Positions 23,694 to 36,400 of a stretch of 64,000 nucleotides of DNA are shown piece by piece. The stretch is from Dentipellis sp. KUC8613 (taxonomy: Eukaryota; Basidiomycota; Agaricomycetes; Russulales; Hericiaceae): contig NSJX01000003.1 of the NCBI GenBank assembly GCA_002286715.1, forward strand, positions 236,680 through 300,679, written 5' to 3'. Numbering within the stretch: position 1 is the stretch's first letter; the number at the start of each line of letters is the position of its first letter. A program made the position numbers and the translations under genes. The notes beneath the pieces were generated by a model. The model saw nothing but the letters and a program-made list of their open reading frames with translations, was not told where the DNA came from and searched no databases.

Positions 23694-23975
23694 TTCTCTG
23701 CGGCCGACGTCGTTTTGTACCGATATCATACCATGTGCATATTGCAGAGATGTATCCAACAAACCTCCTGGACAGTATATACCGACTACATATTATCTCG
23801 GCACGCAGGTGACGCAAATCACTCGTGGGAAACTCTTTGTAGCGGAATTAGCGCGGGCGGCTGCATTCGCTGCGAGGCGCCGAGGACCCTTGCCCACATA
23901 CCCTTGCACGATTCTGCTTGGTCTCCTTCTCATCCTTCATCTTCATCGCGTGCACGCACTTACCTAGAGATACCC

Positions 23976-26900
23976 ATGCCAACAGCCCCTATCTCCCCAC
24001 CATCGGACACAACACTTTTCGATGCATTCGACGACGATGAGGGCTGGGAGGACATGCCGGTCGTGCGCGAGACGGATGAGTTTGCGGGTGGTTTAGACGA
24101 GGAAGATCAGAAGAAGTACCACTATGTACCACAAGCCAAGAAGGATACCGTCGTGAACGCAACGGGTGATATCCTGGACGTCGATTTCGAGGGGAACGAA
24201 TGGCGCGAGAAGCAGGACCAGAACGAGAGCGAGTACACACGCCTGCGGATGATAGAGGAGGACGAGGCAGACGAAGTGCACTTACGAACAAGGTATCTGT
24301 TCGACGAGGACAAGGCCATGACACCCCTCAGTCAGATGCAGGCAACGAAGAACCTATTGACGGAGGCGCAGCGCATTGCGTACGTCGGCCTATGTTCGCT
24401 GACATGCCGCGAGATGCTGGACAAGCTCAAGTTGGTAAAGAGCAAAGATCTCAAGCCGGCTATTCAGAGCACGGAACTTTGGTCGCTGAAGATTTTGGGG
24501 CGTCTTTACTACCACATGGAACTCGCAACCCCGGGTAAGTCGTGCGCACATAGACAGCGGGCATAACTGTGTATTGATAGGTGCTAAATGAGATACTAGA
24601 GCAGAAGATGATCGAGAACCTTGCGTTACATGGTGTTCGCCCCGACGACCTCGTTCCCGCGCTTATGACGACGCATACCATCGCTAATCCGGAATACGAC
24701 CCTGCAGAAGCGCGAAGGATGGCGGATCAGAAGCGAGAAGAGGAGGAGGCAAAGAAGGACCTACCCCCACCGCCGTATGCAGAGGAGGAATCCGAGGACA
24801 TAGGAATCGCGCCGCCAGACTCTTCCACGAAATCTCCGACCACGCCGAGTCAGAGGCCGCCTACCCCGCAGACGTCCACTGCCAAAACGTTCCAGACGAC
24901 CGCTCGTGTGCTAGAGGGCACTACTGCATCTGTTGCGGGCGTTACCACCACATTGTCGTCTGCAGACGAGAAGGTTACCCTTGACATCCGATGGACGGTC
25001 CTCTGCGATCTCTTCCTCATCCTTATCGCAGATAGTGTCTACGATGCTCGCTCACGAGTGCTACTGGAACAAGTGGCCATTCACATGGGTCTCGGCTGGC
25101 TGGACGTGGTCAAGTTTGAGCAGCGTGTTACGGAAGCACTTGAGATCCAGGAGGGCGTTGAGCAGATGGAACAGCGGGAGATTATCGAGGGCCGGCAAAA
25201 GTCGGCGCGGAAGAGGAGGTACATGATGATGGGTCTCGCGACCCTGGGTACGTACCTTCGCTTTCTTGCTGCGTCTTTTGCATAGCTCATCAATTCCAGG
25301 TGGAGGTCTTGTTATCGGTCTCTCCGCTGGCCTTCTTGCTCCTGTCATTGGAGCCGGCTTAGGCGCAGCTTTTACTACCATCGGCATTTCGGGTACAGCG
25401 GGTTTCCTCGGTGGGACTGCAGGGGCTGCTGTCATTACCACAGGCGGCGTGCTTACTGGCTCCGGTATTGCTGCCCGGGGCATGGCTCGCCGCACCCAGC
25501 AAGTACGAACCTTCGACGTCCTTCCATTGCACAATAACAAGCGTGTAAGCTGCATCCTCACCGTTCCTGGGTACGTCTTTCGAAGCAAACTGTTGTCGCG
25601 TGACTTAAATTCAACGATCGATGGCGTTGACCTGTTTTGATTTCCTTCTAGATTCATGAATGGAATTCAGGATGACGTCCGGCTGCCGTTCAGTGTTCTC
25701 GATCCCGTGGTTGGCGACGTTTTCAGCGTTCTCTGGGAGCCGGAGATGATTCGTGAAACAGGAAGTGCACTGAGCATCCTCACTACCGAAGTGCTGTCGC
25801 AAATCGGACAGACGGTGTTGCAAGCTACCGTGATGACCGCACTCATGAGCGCCTTGCAATGGCCTATCAGTGAGCGCCATTTGTTTGTCTCAGAGATTGA
25901 AGGTTGACGCTAATGCATCTGTTCGCCGGCAGTCCTAACGAAATTGGGCTATCTGATCGACAACCCCTGGTCCAACGCGCTAGATCGTGCCAAGGCAGCG
26001 GGCAGTGTCCTCGCAGACGTCCTGATACAACGTCACCTGGGTGTCCGCCCCATCGTGCTCATCGGGTTCTCGCTGGGCGCTCGCGTCATCTTCTACGCGC
26101 TCATCGAGCTTGCGCGGCAGAAGGCATTTGGGATCGTGCAGGACGTATTTCTCCTCGGTGCCACTGTGACCGCACCGGCACGGAAGTGGTTACAGGTGCG
26201 CTCGGTCGTTTCGGGGCGCTTCGTGAATGGCTTTGCACGAAACGACTGGGTCCTTAACTACCTCTTCCGCGCGACCAGCGGTGGCCTCAACACTGTCGCG
26301 GGTCTGCGCCCCATCGAGAACGTTCCGGGTTTGGAGAATGTCGACGTCACGGACAAGATTGCAGGGCATATGAGCTACCGCACATTCATGCCGCTCATCC
26401 TCGACCAGCTAGGTTTCCCGGTGTCAGCTGACCACTTTGACGAGCCTGAGGTGCGTCTTGTCTCTGTTTATCCCACCTTTCTAGTCTATTCCATCCCCAC
26501 CCCACGGCGCTCCATGGTGGAGCCTCGAATTTGTCACCGTCTAATCTAATACAAACACTAATACTGTGCCTCATGTTCGCAGGAACCTGATTTCGACGAA
26601 GATAGGATTGTTGTGCGAGAGGGTGAGGAGTTGGGGAAGAAGAAAGGGTGGTTTTCGAGGAGGCGCAGCACAGCTCCCACAGCACCATCCCGTGTGTCCC
26701 GTCCGCCTTCCGTTAGCTCCTTTGCGGGGCACAAACGGTCACCTGCAGCCGACAAGACTATCGTGGACGATGACCTCCCTCCACGGCAGCAGTCTGCGTC
26801 TACACCCCTGACAACACCCGCATCCCCTGCATCCCCTGCTCCACCCGACGACTCTGGTGACATTTCGTCAGAGATCCCTACCCACGCGGGCTTCGACCTG

Positions 26901-27605
26901 GCGGCGATGAAGGCTGCTATTGGCGACGCGGAGAAGAACCCGCGTGAGCTGGCAATCCCGGATGTACCACCAATACACATCCCTCAAATTCCACCTCACA
27001 GTCGTGCGCTGTCGGCCCCCCCGCTAGATGTGGATTCACCCGAGGTGACACCAACAGCAGAAACACCCAAGGATATCGGCCATATCGCTGCGGGCCCTGG
27101 CGCCAGCGGGCACGGTGGTGACCTCACATCGACGTTCTCCCGGTCCCTGTCCCTCAATGACATGCAGCGCCTGAGCGAGGACGAAGACGAAGAAGACGAG
27201 GACGAGAGGTTGACGTCACACAATCCGCAACACGCATACTCGTCATTTTCTGCTCAGCATGCTTCCTCTTCTGCGGCAGCAGAATTTAGCTCACAGGCTT
27301 CGCGTGCGCCTGCCCCAGGGCCGACGCTGTCCTTTGCAGGCAATGACGGAGCTGTTTGGGCGCCTGCGCCGCCCGAAGACGATCTGTATGCCGGCTTCGG
27401 TGCCGGGTACCGTAACCCGTTCCGCGCCCCAGTGGGAGGAGGGGTGGGTGCATTCGGGGCTCCGTCAGCATCGCAGACGTCACTCGTATTTGGTGGGGCG
27501 GGCGGATCTGTCACCGGGGGCGACCGGGCTGACCCTTGGTCGTCCTTTGCATCGAGCGACGCGAAGAAACTGGCGACGTACACGTCGAATCCATGGGACA
27601 GCTGA
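23976..27605 (+). CDS. DUF726/TMCO4-family membrane hydrolase
   Basis: Member of the DUF726 family (animal TMCO4, yeast Mil1/YFL034W). The frame is open further upstream, but the ATG at 23976 (MPTAPISPPSDTTLFDAFDD) is preferred because the preceding residues have no family-like features. An acidic N-terminus (DDDEGWEDMP) is followed by helical segments RIAYVGLCSLTCREMLDKL and DIRWTVLCDLFLILIADSVY. A glycine-rich hydrophobic membrane region follows: GGGLVIGLSAGLLAPVIGAG and GTAGAAVITTGG (25300-25480). The hydrolase part has FDVLPLHNNKRVSCILTVPG, DDVRLPFSVLDPVVGDVFSV and the nucleophile motif RPIVLIGFSLGARVIFYALI (26049-26108; Ser in GFSLGA), then ENVDVTDKIAGHMSYR. The last ~300 residues are disordered and Pro/Ser-rich, ending ATYTSNPWDS. 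Substrate is unknown. About six introns. Confidence 0.9.
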
Positions 27606-28549
27606 GCGCGGGCAGATACGCGGGCAGGGTTGTTTGCTGTATTATTTTACGGGTTCGCTTCGTTGCATACATGTGTACATTGCCATTTCCCCCTCCATTC
27701 CTTCCTCACCATCGCAACTTACATCTGTGCACCCCAGCATTGGGTCGCAACAACATCACGGGAGACACTTTACTCATCGAACTATGCATATGATAGTTGG
27801 CATAATAGACCGTCATGAACATTACTGCAGCAGAAAGAGAGACATTTTGGATCTTGCATTCATCAAAACACGGATCGATTGGACTGGAAACCGAAAGAGG
27901 CAAGCACGAGGAGCACGACGGGCTATGCGATCGATGCGTGGGCACCCTGCGCCTGCGCACAGGCTTGCTCCACGACGGAATCGCGGACGCTGCAGCTGGA
28001 GGCCCCACCGCCGCAATCAACAGCAGGTAACATGGCCATGTACGCAATTGGGGGTGGCGAGCCGCGAGCAGGTGGTTGCTGGCGCGGTGCGGGGTCGCAC
28101 GTTGGTCCGGGGTGGTGAGATTGGATGATAACGTTAGACCCGCGGCGAGTTGAAGAGGCTTCACATGGGCGTGAAGATCAAGCTGAGTGTAGTTACAGAC
28201 ACAAGGCAAGTCATGGGACGGGAGGGGGTCGGAGCATGAATGAAGGGGAAGAGACCGAGGGGCGAGAGGCACAGCTGGCGGTCTGCACAGAGTCTGCACC
28301 TGCGATCTGGCGGTGCTCGGAGAGACATGCGGGGACCAGGGGCATGGCCTGGATGCCATCAACGAAGATTGGCAACGATTAGCCGCCCTCAACGCGACTT
28401 CGGGCTCCTACAGTGCCTCTGCTATAAGCTTCCCCGACCACTTCCAAGGCGCCAGTCGCCTCCTGGCCCCTTGCTCATAAGGCCGCACGACTCCCGTCCG
28501 ATACTCTCCTCCACTCTACCCTCGCACCCCTCACCACCACTCACATACC
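27606..28549. other. Intergenic, no gene supported
   Basis: 944 bp. A 228-codon minus-strand frame (28392-27706) crosses it but shows low-complexity Pro/Ser/His composition and no conserved segment, so I do not call it. The stretch probably holds the upstream gene's 3' UTR and the promoter of the next gene. Confidence 0.4.
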
Positions 28550-29233
28550 ATGCAGCCAAGACGGTCTTTGCGGCCCTGTCTCAAGGTCCAGGGGAACGAT
28601 CAGGCATCGCTCTCCCCGACCAGCCCCAGCCCATTCCCCTTCGCATCCTGCTCGACCGTCTACTCCCCCCGCGTCCACTTCCCGCCCACCCCCTCCCTTG
28701 CGTCCACACATCTCACCCACTCCCCCAACCAGTACGACCGCGCCCCCATCGTCGTCACTCCCAACGCCTGTGCCCTCCCGGAGCGCAACGAGCGCACGTA
28801 CTACTCCCATGGTCCCGACAGGGACAGGCATTCCAAGCCCCGCGTCAAGGGCAGCTACTTCCACCCTCATGCCTACGAGGCCACCGAGCGCGAGCCCGTG
28901 GACGTCCCCCCACCCTCCTTCCACCCACCCCCGCTCGTCCCAGACATCTCATCCGAGTCTGACGAGTCCGACACCCCCATGACCACCCCACCCGACCCTC
29001 AGCTCCTTCCACCTCTCCCTTTCCACCTCCCCAACACCGCACACCCACCATTAGGAGGCATGGGCGGCGCGATGGAGGATGCGAAGCGCTCGTTCTTGCC
29101 GCATCCGCCGTCGCCAACGATGGAGAAGGACAAGAGGAAGCGGAGCCCGAGCAGATCGAGAGGCCAGTTGCGGCAGGCGAGGAGGAGCGAGTTTGCTGCG
29201 CCCGAGTTGGACGGTTGTCTCGGCGGATTCTGA
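28550..29233 (+). CDS. Proline-rich unknown protein
   Basis: Single-exon frame of 227 codons starting MQPRRSLRPCLKVQGND. The composition is strongly Pro/Ser-rich and likely disordered. The segment RVHFPPTPSLASTHLTHSPN with YDRAPIVVTPNACALPERNE is a stretch I believe is conserved in other Agaricomycete hypothetical proteins, from memory and untested. Acidic DISSESDESDTPMTTPPDP follows, then a basic tail DKRKRSPSRSRGQLRQARR and the end LDGCLGGF. Phosphorylation-like SP/TP sites are frequent. No enzymatic motif is visible. It could be a regulatory or scaffold protein; that is only a guess. Confidence 0.6.
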   Translation: MQPRRSLRPCLKVQGNDQASLSPTSPSPFPFASCSTVYSPRVHFPPTPSLASTHLTHSPNQYDRAPIVVTPNACALPERNERTYYSHGPDRDRHSKPRVKGSYFHPHAYEATEREPVDVPPPSFHPPPLVPDISSESDESDTPMTTPPDPQLLPPLPFHLPNTAHPPLGGMGGAMEDAKRSFLPHPPSPTMEKDKRKRSPSRSRGQLRQARRSEFAAPELDGCLGGF

Positions 29234-30514
29234 AGTCACAGTCAAGAAGCTATACCCCATGTTGTACTTGTTCGTCATCCTCACAGTCCCCTCCAGTTCT
29301 GCCCGTCATTACGATGCATGCAGGACGGACAGGATACCCCACACGATACCATAATTGCATTAGTCCCACGGATATTTGTTTCCTTCCCCTGCATCTACGT
29401 GTGTGCGTGTGCGTGTGCGTCAGCGTCCAACGGAATGTTCTTTCCTTCAGGGCTGCCATGCTGCGTTTCGCCATTCTGGCGACATGCCGGTGCATGCGGG
29501 GCTTGAAGCTTGAAGCTTGACTGCATCCAGCACATCGGGACACGCTTCCGGAAGGCGGAAAATCGCAATCGTGGCGTCGCACTCGCAGCCTAGCCTGAAC
29601 ACGAGGCTGGAAAACTTCTCCGGCCAGCACGCAGGTGTCGGCGAAACATCACTGTCGGGGGGCGCTCTCGTGCATCTGCCTGATGATGTCTACGTCGGAT
29701 CATTGATCACGGGCCCGCGTTAGCCTTCAGGAGTAACGGAGACATGGAACACAGACGGCGCGACAATAACAAGCACGGCAGCAGGCATCCGCGCAAGGCT
29801 ATGTTCGGGTTGTGGAGGCGCAGGACGCCCCTTCCAGTGTCGGGAGTCGGCAGATGATCCGGCCTCATGAAAGGCCATCCATCATCATTCCGACTACGCT
29901 GGCAGGCTGCACGATCTAGCAGTTTCGTTGTCAGAGCAGCAGCACGCCAGCGTCGGCGTCGGCGTCAGCGGCGAGCGTCCAACAGCATGTTCACGTTAGC
30001 CCTGCCTTGCGCCGCAATTCAATCGGTGACACACTGGAGATCCGAGCGTCTGAGCTCGCCGCTATCCCATCTTGCCCCCTCCAGAGAGTGTGGATGTTTT
30101 ACGAGGTGTGCGAACGCATATGGGAGGCCGGAACTTCGAGTCCGGCGGGTGAGATCGTGGTTTGTGCGTGCGGAAAGAGGCAGGAGGAAGCCGCGAAGCA
30201 CGCGAATGCCGTTAAAGCGTGGACAGGCTTTCTTTTCTTCCCTCATCTGGCCAAGGCGCGTACACCTGCAGAGCTCAGCTGGACTCATTTGCTTTCTAAC
30301 CGCAAACCCCATCTTCACATGCCGTGAGCCGCGAAAATAGGGCCCCTTCGTCGAGTGCTTATCTTCTCATGTTTATAGCACACCAGCTCGAAGAGGCAGT
30401 CAAGTGATACTTACGGATTCTTGTTCCGTTACACCCATCTGCAGCTCCACCCTAGAGCTTCATAGACAGGTTTCGAAGGCACATCCAGGGTGGCATTCCT
30501 AGATCTATTATAAC
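29234..30514. other. Intergenic with short repeats, no gene supported
   Basis: 1.28 kb. It contains a GT/GC-rich microsatellite (GTGTGCGTGTGCGTGTGCGT, 29401-29420) and a tandem 7-mer, GCTTGAA repeated three times (29501-29520, last unit one base short). Several frames of about 100-157 codons exist on both strands but none shows a domain or plausible composition. Confidence 0.45.
29501..29520. repeat. Tandem GCTTGAA, three units
   Basis: Three head-to-tail copies of a 7-bp unit, the last lacking one A. Simple-sequence repeat with no evident function. Confidence 0.6.
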
Positions 30515-31522
30515 ATGGACGCCGAGACACTCGCACACCAGTTGGAGGAACTGCAGCTGCTCAAATGCTCGCTGCTTCCAGGCGAGCTGCTGACCTTCCT
30601 CGAAGACGCCAAGCTGTGGAGTCAGGCCCTCGAGCCAGATGCGGACGCTGCGGAAGCTATCTCTGCGCTGCAGCAGCATCTGACTCAGAAGGCTAGCACA
30701 TCGGGGGCGAGCAACACGCATCCGAGCAACGCATCTTCTCCCGCTTCATCTGCGGTGTGCTTCCGGATCGGCCTCGAGAACACAGACCGTGTTTATTTCG
30801 AGGTCGCCCTCCCACGTTCCTACCCAGCGCACTCCGCATCCGTTGCAGTCAGAGGCGACACGCTCGGGCGTGCAGACCAGCTGCGCTGGCAAGCGACCCT
30901 CGCCGCCGCGCGCGAAGAGGTTGCTGTTGGCGGCACCGAGTGCGTCCCGATATCCCCCCGACGCAGGCTGGCTTCGAGGCCTGCTCTCAGGGATGTGAGA
31001 TCTCCGTCGCGCTAACCGCACGCCTGACCCACCAGGTACCCTATCTTCCAGCTGATATCGGACCATCTCCTCCCCCTCCTCCACGCCGAGCTCCACGCCG
31101 CGGCTGACTCGCCTGCCCCGGGAGAAGTACCCGCAATCTCGTCGCCCACGCCCGTGCGCTACCACGCGCTGCTCACATCGCACCACCTCGTGTCACCGAC
31201 TAAAAGGCGGAACATGCAGGCATGGGCTGGTGCGTTGTCGCTCGCGGGCTTCGCGAAGGTAGGTTATCCTGGTGTCATATACTGCGAAGGCATGCAGGAC
31301 AACGTGGAGGATTTTGTTGCGAATGTCAAAGCGATGCAGTGGCTCGCGCTCCGCGTGCGTTTCGTCGAACCTCTTGGAGACACGTGCGATGCGCAGCCAG
31401 GGCGACGGTGGGTGGAATTCGAAAGGGTGGGGGATGTAGTGGAAGAGATGAGGCGGCTTGGGCGTGAGTCGTACGTAGTCGAGATGGGCATCGGTAGCGC
31501 CGGAAATACAACTTCGAAGTGA
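30515..31522 (+). CDS. RWD-domain protein (RWDD2/DUF1115 type)
   Basis: Start at 30515 (MDAETLAHQLEELQLLKCSL). The N-terminal RWD domain shows ELQLLKCSLLPGELLTF, a variable loop, then VCFRIGLENTDRVYFEVALP with RSYPAHSASVAVRG. One intron (donor after GGCACCGA, acceptor at about 31034) restores YPIFQLISDHLLPLLHAELH. The C-terminal DUF1115-like part reads RYHALLTSHHLVSPTKRRNM, QAWAGALSLAGFAKVGYPG, VIYCEGMQDNVEDFVANVKA and MQWLALRVRFVEPLG. This RWD-DUF1115 order is that of RWDD2 proteins. RWD domains usually mediate protein contacts, often in ubiquitin-related pathways; the specific role here is unknown. Confidence 0.85.
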
Positions 31523-31739
31523 ACTATGTCTGTCGCCCATTACCCAGAACGAAAGCCATGCTTCAGGATTTAGGGCGTTTGTGGGTTCACAAGAGCACAT
31601 CAATTCACTCTTCAGCGGCACCTAAACATACATGAAGAATAACAAAATGATTAAAAACGAGGAAAGACGACCGGAAGCCCTCAAAACCGAGCAGAGACAG
31701 TAAGCGAGAGTTTATTGACTAGACACGTCACCTTGCACC

Positions 31740-32651
31740 TTAATAGCGCCTGTCATCGTATCGCCTGTCGTAATCGCGTCCATACCCACCACGGTCGCCA
31801 CGGTCACGATCGCCACGGTCATAATCTCTGTACCCGCGGTCGTAGTCCCGTCGTGGCGGCTCATCGTAGCGTCCGCGTCCGCCACCACGACGGTCATCGT
31901 GGTCAAAGTCACGAGCATAACGACTGTCATACGGGCGCGGATCGTAGAAGCGCTCGCCTGGACCGAGGAAAGGGGTATCAGCATGCGGGCGTTCGGCAAT
32001 GAGAGGGCACGCACGTTCATGACGCTTAGGTGGGCCATAGTACCTGCCCGGAGTGGGGGTACGGGCACGACCACGGCGAGCCTGATACGGAGTATGATAA
32101 ACATGCAGAAAGTGAGCAATGGAGCAAAGCACGGACTTTTTCGACCGTCATGGTCTTGCCCATGAATTCGGTGGCATTCAAAGCGGTGATGGCAGCGTCT
32201 GCCTCCTCCGCAGTCTCCATGGTCACAAACCCGAAACCACGCGACTCGCGAGTGTGCGGGTCATACATGACAGACGCCTTTTGCACCTGGCAACACAGGA
32301 ATGGTGAGCATAGTGCAGGTTCGCATGACGCACACAGAACATACTCGGCCAATTTTGGCGAACGCGGCCTCGAGGTCACGGGTGTCAACGCGGGAACTCA
32401 GACCCGAGACGTGAAGGTTGTTTCCCGGGTTCTGGTTTACACCGTCGGTGTTGGCACCACTACGACTGCAATGACGCAGGCGATGAGACTTTGAAAAGTG
32501 GGAACCTGAAAGTTACGTACCCCCGGTCGTCGCGCCTAGGGCTCCTGCTTCGGCTCGACCGCCTGGGAGGATCTCCACCAGGACCACCTCTGCCAGGCGA
32601 GCGCCCGCCGCCACCGCCATTCCAGGTGGGCTCGTCAGCGCCGTTTGCCAT
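31740..32651 (-). CDS. RS/RRM RNA-binding protein, Tra2-like
   Basis: Likely nuclear pre-mRNA splicing or export factor. The N-terminus (MANGADEPTWNGGGGGRSPG) is Gly-rich, then an RS stretch (RRSSRSRSPRRDDRG). The RRM spans three exons: NNLHVSGLSSRVDTRDLEAA (RNP2 = LHVSGL), FAKIGR, then VQKASVMYDPHTRESRGFGF (RNP1 = RGFGFVTM) and EEADAAITALNATEFMGKTM. The C-terminal exon is an Arg/Asp/Tyr/Gly repeat region (DYDRGYRDYDRGDRDRGDR), ending DDRRY with TAA at 31740. An RS-RRM-RG order is what Tra2-type SR proteins show. The frame is open upstream of 32651 (ISIPTGDVP), so one or more 5' exons probably add to this start. Confidence 0.82.
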
Positions 32652-33483
32652 GGGAACATCGCCTGTCGGAATGCTGATCGCGCCACCTGAGCTGACAGGC
32701 GCGATATCTTGGGATTGCCAGGCTGGTGGGGGCAGGAAGGGAAGGAGAAAGTATGTCAGGTCGAGTCATGTCGGGAGTTGAAGAGGCGGAATGGTGAGAG
32801 GAAAGGAGACGAAAACGATGGGTCGACGACAAGCAAGACGGTGAACACAAACGCGAAGCATTGGAGGGAAATGTGAAAAGAGGTGGGAAAAGGGGCGGTC
32901 GTCATTAGGCGGGCAGGCGGCGCCGAAACGAGTGCTGTCGTCGGCGGATGCGACGCAGTCCCTGACCGACCATACTACGCGCAAAAAACAGGATGGTAAA
33001 ATGGTGAAAGTGCTGGGGTTGCCAGTAGTCGTCAACTGCAGGCTGGGCTGAAGGCCGCCTCGAGATGGTGCTAAGCTGGCACGGCCGGGATGCCGAAAAA
33101 AGTACTGAAACACGTCGCTTTCGTCGTCGCCATCGTCGCCGTCGCCGCCGGTGATGTCGAAAACGTACCGTCATCCATTGTTGTACTTGTTGGCCTTGAG
33201 GAAAGTTGGTGGGAGACACAAGAGCTGTGGCGGTTGTTCCTCCCACCGCCTTCTGCGTCCGTCACCGGTCCATCACGGACAAACAACCCGGTCCGTGCAC
33301 CTTCCACACGTGACCATCGCGTTACTGTCTACGCGTGACGCCTCGCGTTTACTCCCCGTTGTCTTTCTTCTCTCTCAGAGTCTCTGTCCAGTCTGCAACC
33401 GCAAGGTACGCAACTGCGCATCCTTACCACTCCTACAGATAAGTTGAACATTCTGTGCTTCTGAAGAGCGCTCTTGCCCAGCA
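32652..33483. promoter_or_regulatory. Divergent region between RS/RRM gene and SMC4
   Basis: 832 bp separating two divergent genes. It probably carries the missing first exon(s) or 5' UTR intron of the RNA-binding gene, because a good acceptor (CCCCCACCAG) lies near 32725 on the minus strand. No separate gene is supported. Confidence 0.4.
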
Positions 33484-36400
33484 ATGCCTCCGCGGCGTTC
33501 AACTCGATCTCGGGGCCCCTCCGTCGACCCCGCACCAGCAGAGAAACCGGCTCCAAAACGGAAACGTAGCCAAGCTGCCGAAGAGTCAAATACATCCATA
33601 GAAGAACAAGAGAACATTCCCAAGCCTGCTTCCCGGTCGCGTCGGTCCACCTCTGCTCAGCCCAACGCGTCGACGCGCGCGACGCGAACGCGAACATCCA
33701 CGCGGTCAGGGAGCAGCACGCTCCGTCAAGTGCAGGAGTCCGACGAGGAACAGGAAGAAGAGGAAGAGTCACCAAGGCCTGTGAAGAAGTCGCGTCCTTC
33801 GCCAGAGTTCGAAGAGTTCGACGATGAAGAGGAGGATGTGAAACCGCCCGTGCCGAAGGCAAAGCGGGGACCTCCCAAACGCGGGAAGAAACCAGAGCCC
33901 GAAATCATTGTCCTCGATGACAGCGAGGATGAGGCTCCTGCTCCAGCCCCCGCGCCCAAAGGGAGGAAGCCGCCGTCGAGGCGATCAAGCGCTGCACCAC
34001 CCTCTGCACCGTCGAGTTCACGTGCCACCGGCCGCACGTCCCGCACCGCGTCTCGAACTGTTAAAGTAGAGCCGGTAGCGGAGGACCGGATTGTGGAGGA
34101 GGCAGAGGAGGAAGAGTCTCCAAAGCCTGCGTCTAAGGGCAAGGTTACCCCCAAACGCTCCAAGAAGAAGGCTGTCGAAAGTTCTGAAGAAGAGGAAGCG
34201 GTCATAGATGCTCCCTCCGCCGCGGAAGAAGTCTTACCGGACAGCGAACAGGAGGAGGCGAAGGATGTTGCTCCAGCACCGCGCATATCCGTGAAATCTG
34301 CCTCTGCTGCGTCTCCGGTTGCGGCACCGGTGGCAGAGGTTGACGAACCTTTCGAGGAAGAGGAGAAGTCGTTACTGGACCCACCTGAGTTGTCTCAGTT
34401 GAAGTCCCAGCCACCGCCGCCGGAGGAACCCCAAGGTCCAAAATCTCGCCTTGTGATTCACCAGATGGCACTCGTCAATTTCAAGAGTTACGCTGGTCGT
34501 CAAGAAATCGGCCCTTTCCACAAGGTATGACAGGTTACCCTTCGGTATCAAGCGCTTCTGACATTGCAACTAGTCGTTCTCTGCGATTGTCGGACCAAAC
34601 GGCTCTGGAAAATCCAATACCATCGACGCTCTGCTTTTCGTCTTTGGATACCGCGCGTCGAAGATGCGGCAGGGAAAACTCTCCGAACTGATTCACAATT
34701 CTGCTCAATATCCCGACCTAGATGATTGTAGCGTAGAGGTTCACTTCCGCGAAATTATCGACCTTGTAGGCTCTCTCCATACTTCGAAATCGAGTCTGCC
34801 ACTGATCCAAATTGATGTAGCCCGGACCTGACGCATTCGAGGTTGTACCCGACTCGACGTTGGTTGTTGCTCGGACTGCATACAAGAATAACTCCAGCAA
34901 ATACACCATCAACGGGCGACAAAGCAACTACAAGGAGGTCCAGACCTTGCTCAAGGACCGTGGCATCGACCTGGACCATAACCGGTTCCTTATTCTTCAG
35001 GTGCGATACGCCCTATCAGTAACTCACTGTGTGGGCTTGCTGATGATATATCACAGGGTGAAGTTGAGTCGATCTCGCAGATGAAGCCCAAAGCACCGTC
35101 CGAACACGAAGATGGCCTGCTCGAATATCTCGAAGACATCATCGGCACTTCGAAATATAAGGAACCGATTGAGCTATCTCTTGTTGAGATGGAACGTCTT
35201 TCGGAAGAACGCTCCGAGAAGCTAAATCGTCTTCGCATCGTTGAGAAGGAGAAAAACAAGCTGGAGGAGCAGAAGCGTGAAGCCGAAGATTTTCTGCGGC
35301 TTCAGAACGAGCACGTCAGAGCTCTTTCTAGGTTGTACCAGTTTTATCTGTGGAACGTACTGCTCGTCGACGAGAAGAACGGCAAGAAAAAGGTCGGTCT
35401 TCGTGTGCAACGCGCAGTGTGGCGTACTGAAAGCGTTCACTACAGGGAAAATTGGAAAAAGACCTAGCGGAGGAGCGCGAACGCAATAAGGATGATATTG
35501 CGCATTTGGAGAAGTTGGAGCAACACTACGAGAAGCGCATTAAGGCCTACGAGGTAAGAATCCTGGTCCGTGCGATGAATCGCGGTTCTGACCTGAATAT
35601 GCAGGAAGTCAAAGCTGCTGCTGCGATAGCAATGAAGGACCTTGCTAATCACGAGAAGCAAGAGGTCGGTCTCGAAGAACGACGCAAACACGCGAATAGT
35701 AAGGTGAAGAAGCTAAAGAAGTCGCTGCAGGAAGTACGTATATACTCCAAGATTTGCACGAAATGCGACTCACGCTTTTGAACGCAGGATGAGCATGCCA
35801 AGTCCGAGGCTCTCCGCGCGATAGACGACAATACCGAGAAGATGGAGAAAGAAAGACGGAACGTGGAGGAGCTGGAGGAATCCTTGGAGAAAGAAGAGAA
35901 GATGCTGGAGAAGATTCGGGATAGTCTCAAAGGTGATATCTATCATTGAGCTGAAACCGAGCGAGCATTGACTATTGTCAACAGACAAGACTCAGGTCTT
36001 CCATGATCAGATCGAACAGAAGCAGAAGGAATTGCAACCATGGACTGCTAAGATCAACAGGAAGCAGGCCGAGTTCGATGTGAAGACTAACGAGCGCGAC
36101 ATGCTAATGAAGAAAGCTGAATCGGTGAAGCAAGCCATGGCCGAGGCCAACGAAGCTCTGCAAAAACTGCAGGCTGATCAAGAAGCCAAGGTAAGGGTCT
36201 CGCAACAAATGCGCGGGCGCCCCATTCTAAATTTTCCTAGACGTCCGAATTAGATGATTTGCGGGAACGCAAAGCTGGCCTACAGAGCCAGATCAAGGCT
36301 GGTCAGAAGCACTTGGCAGTATGTATGCACCCACTCTCACCTGTTTCTAAACTGACAACCCCGCAGGACACGCAAGCTCGGGTGCAAGACCTTCGGACTC

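Noticed and set aside
27706..28392. 228-codon minus-strand frame
   Set aside because: Low-complexity Pro/Ser/His composition, no conserved segment, and it lies in the gap between two plus-strand genes; likely chance.
30019..30327. About 100-codon frames on both strands
   Set aside because: Mutually overlapping, no domain, no splice support.
33726..34286. 186-codon minus-strand frame, Ser/Gly-rich
   Set aside because: It is the antisense shadow of the acidic, repetitive N-terminus of SMC4.
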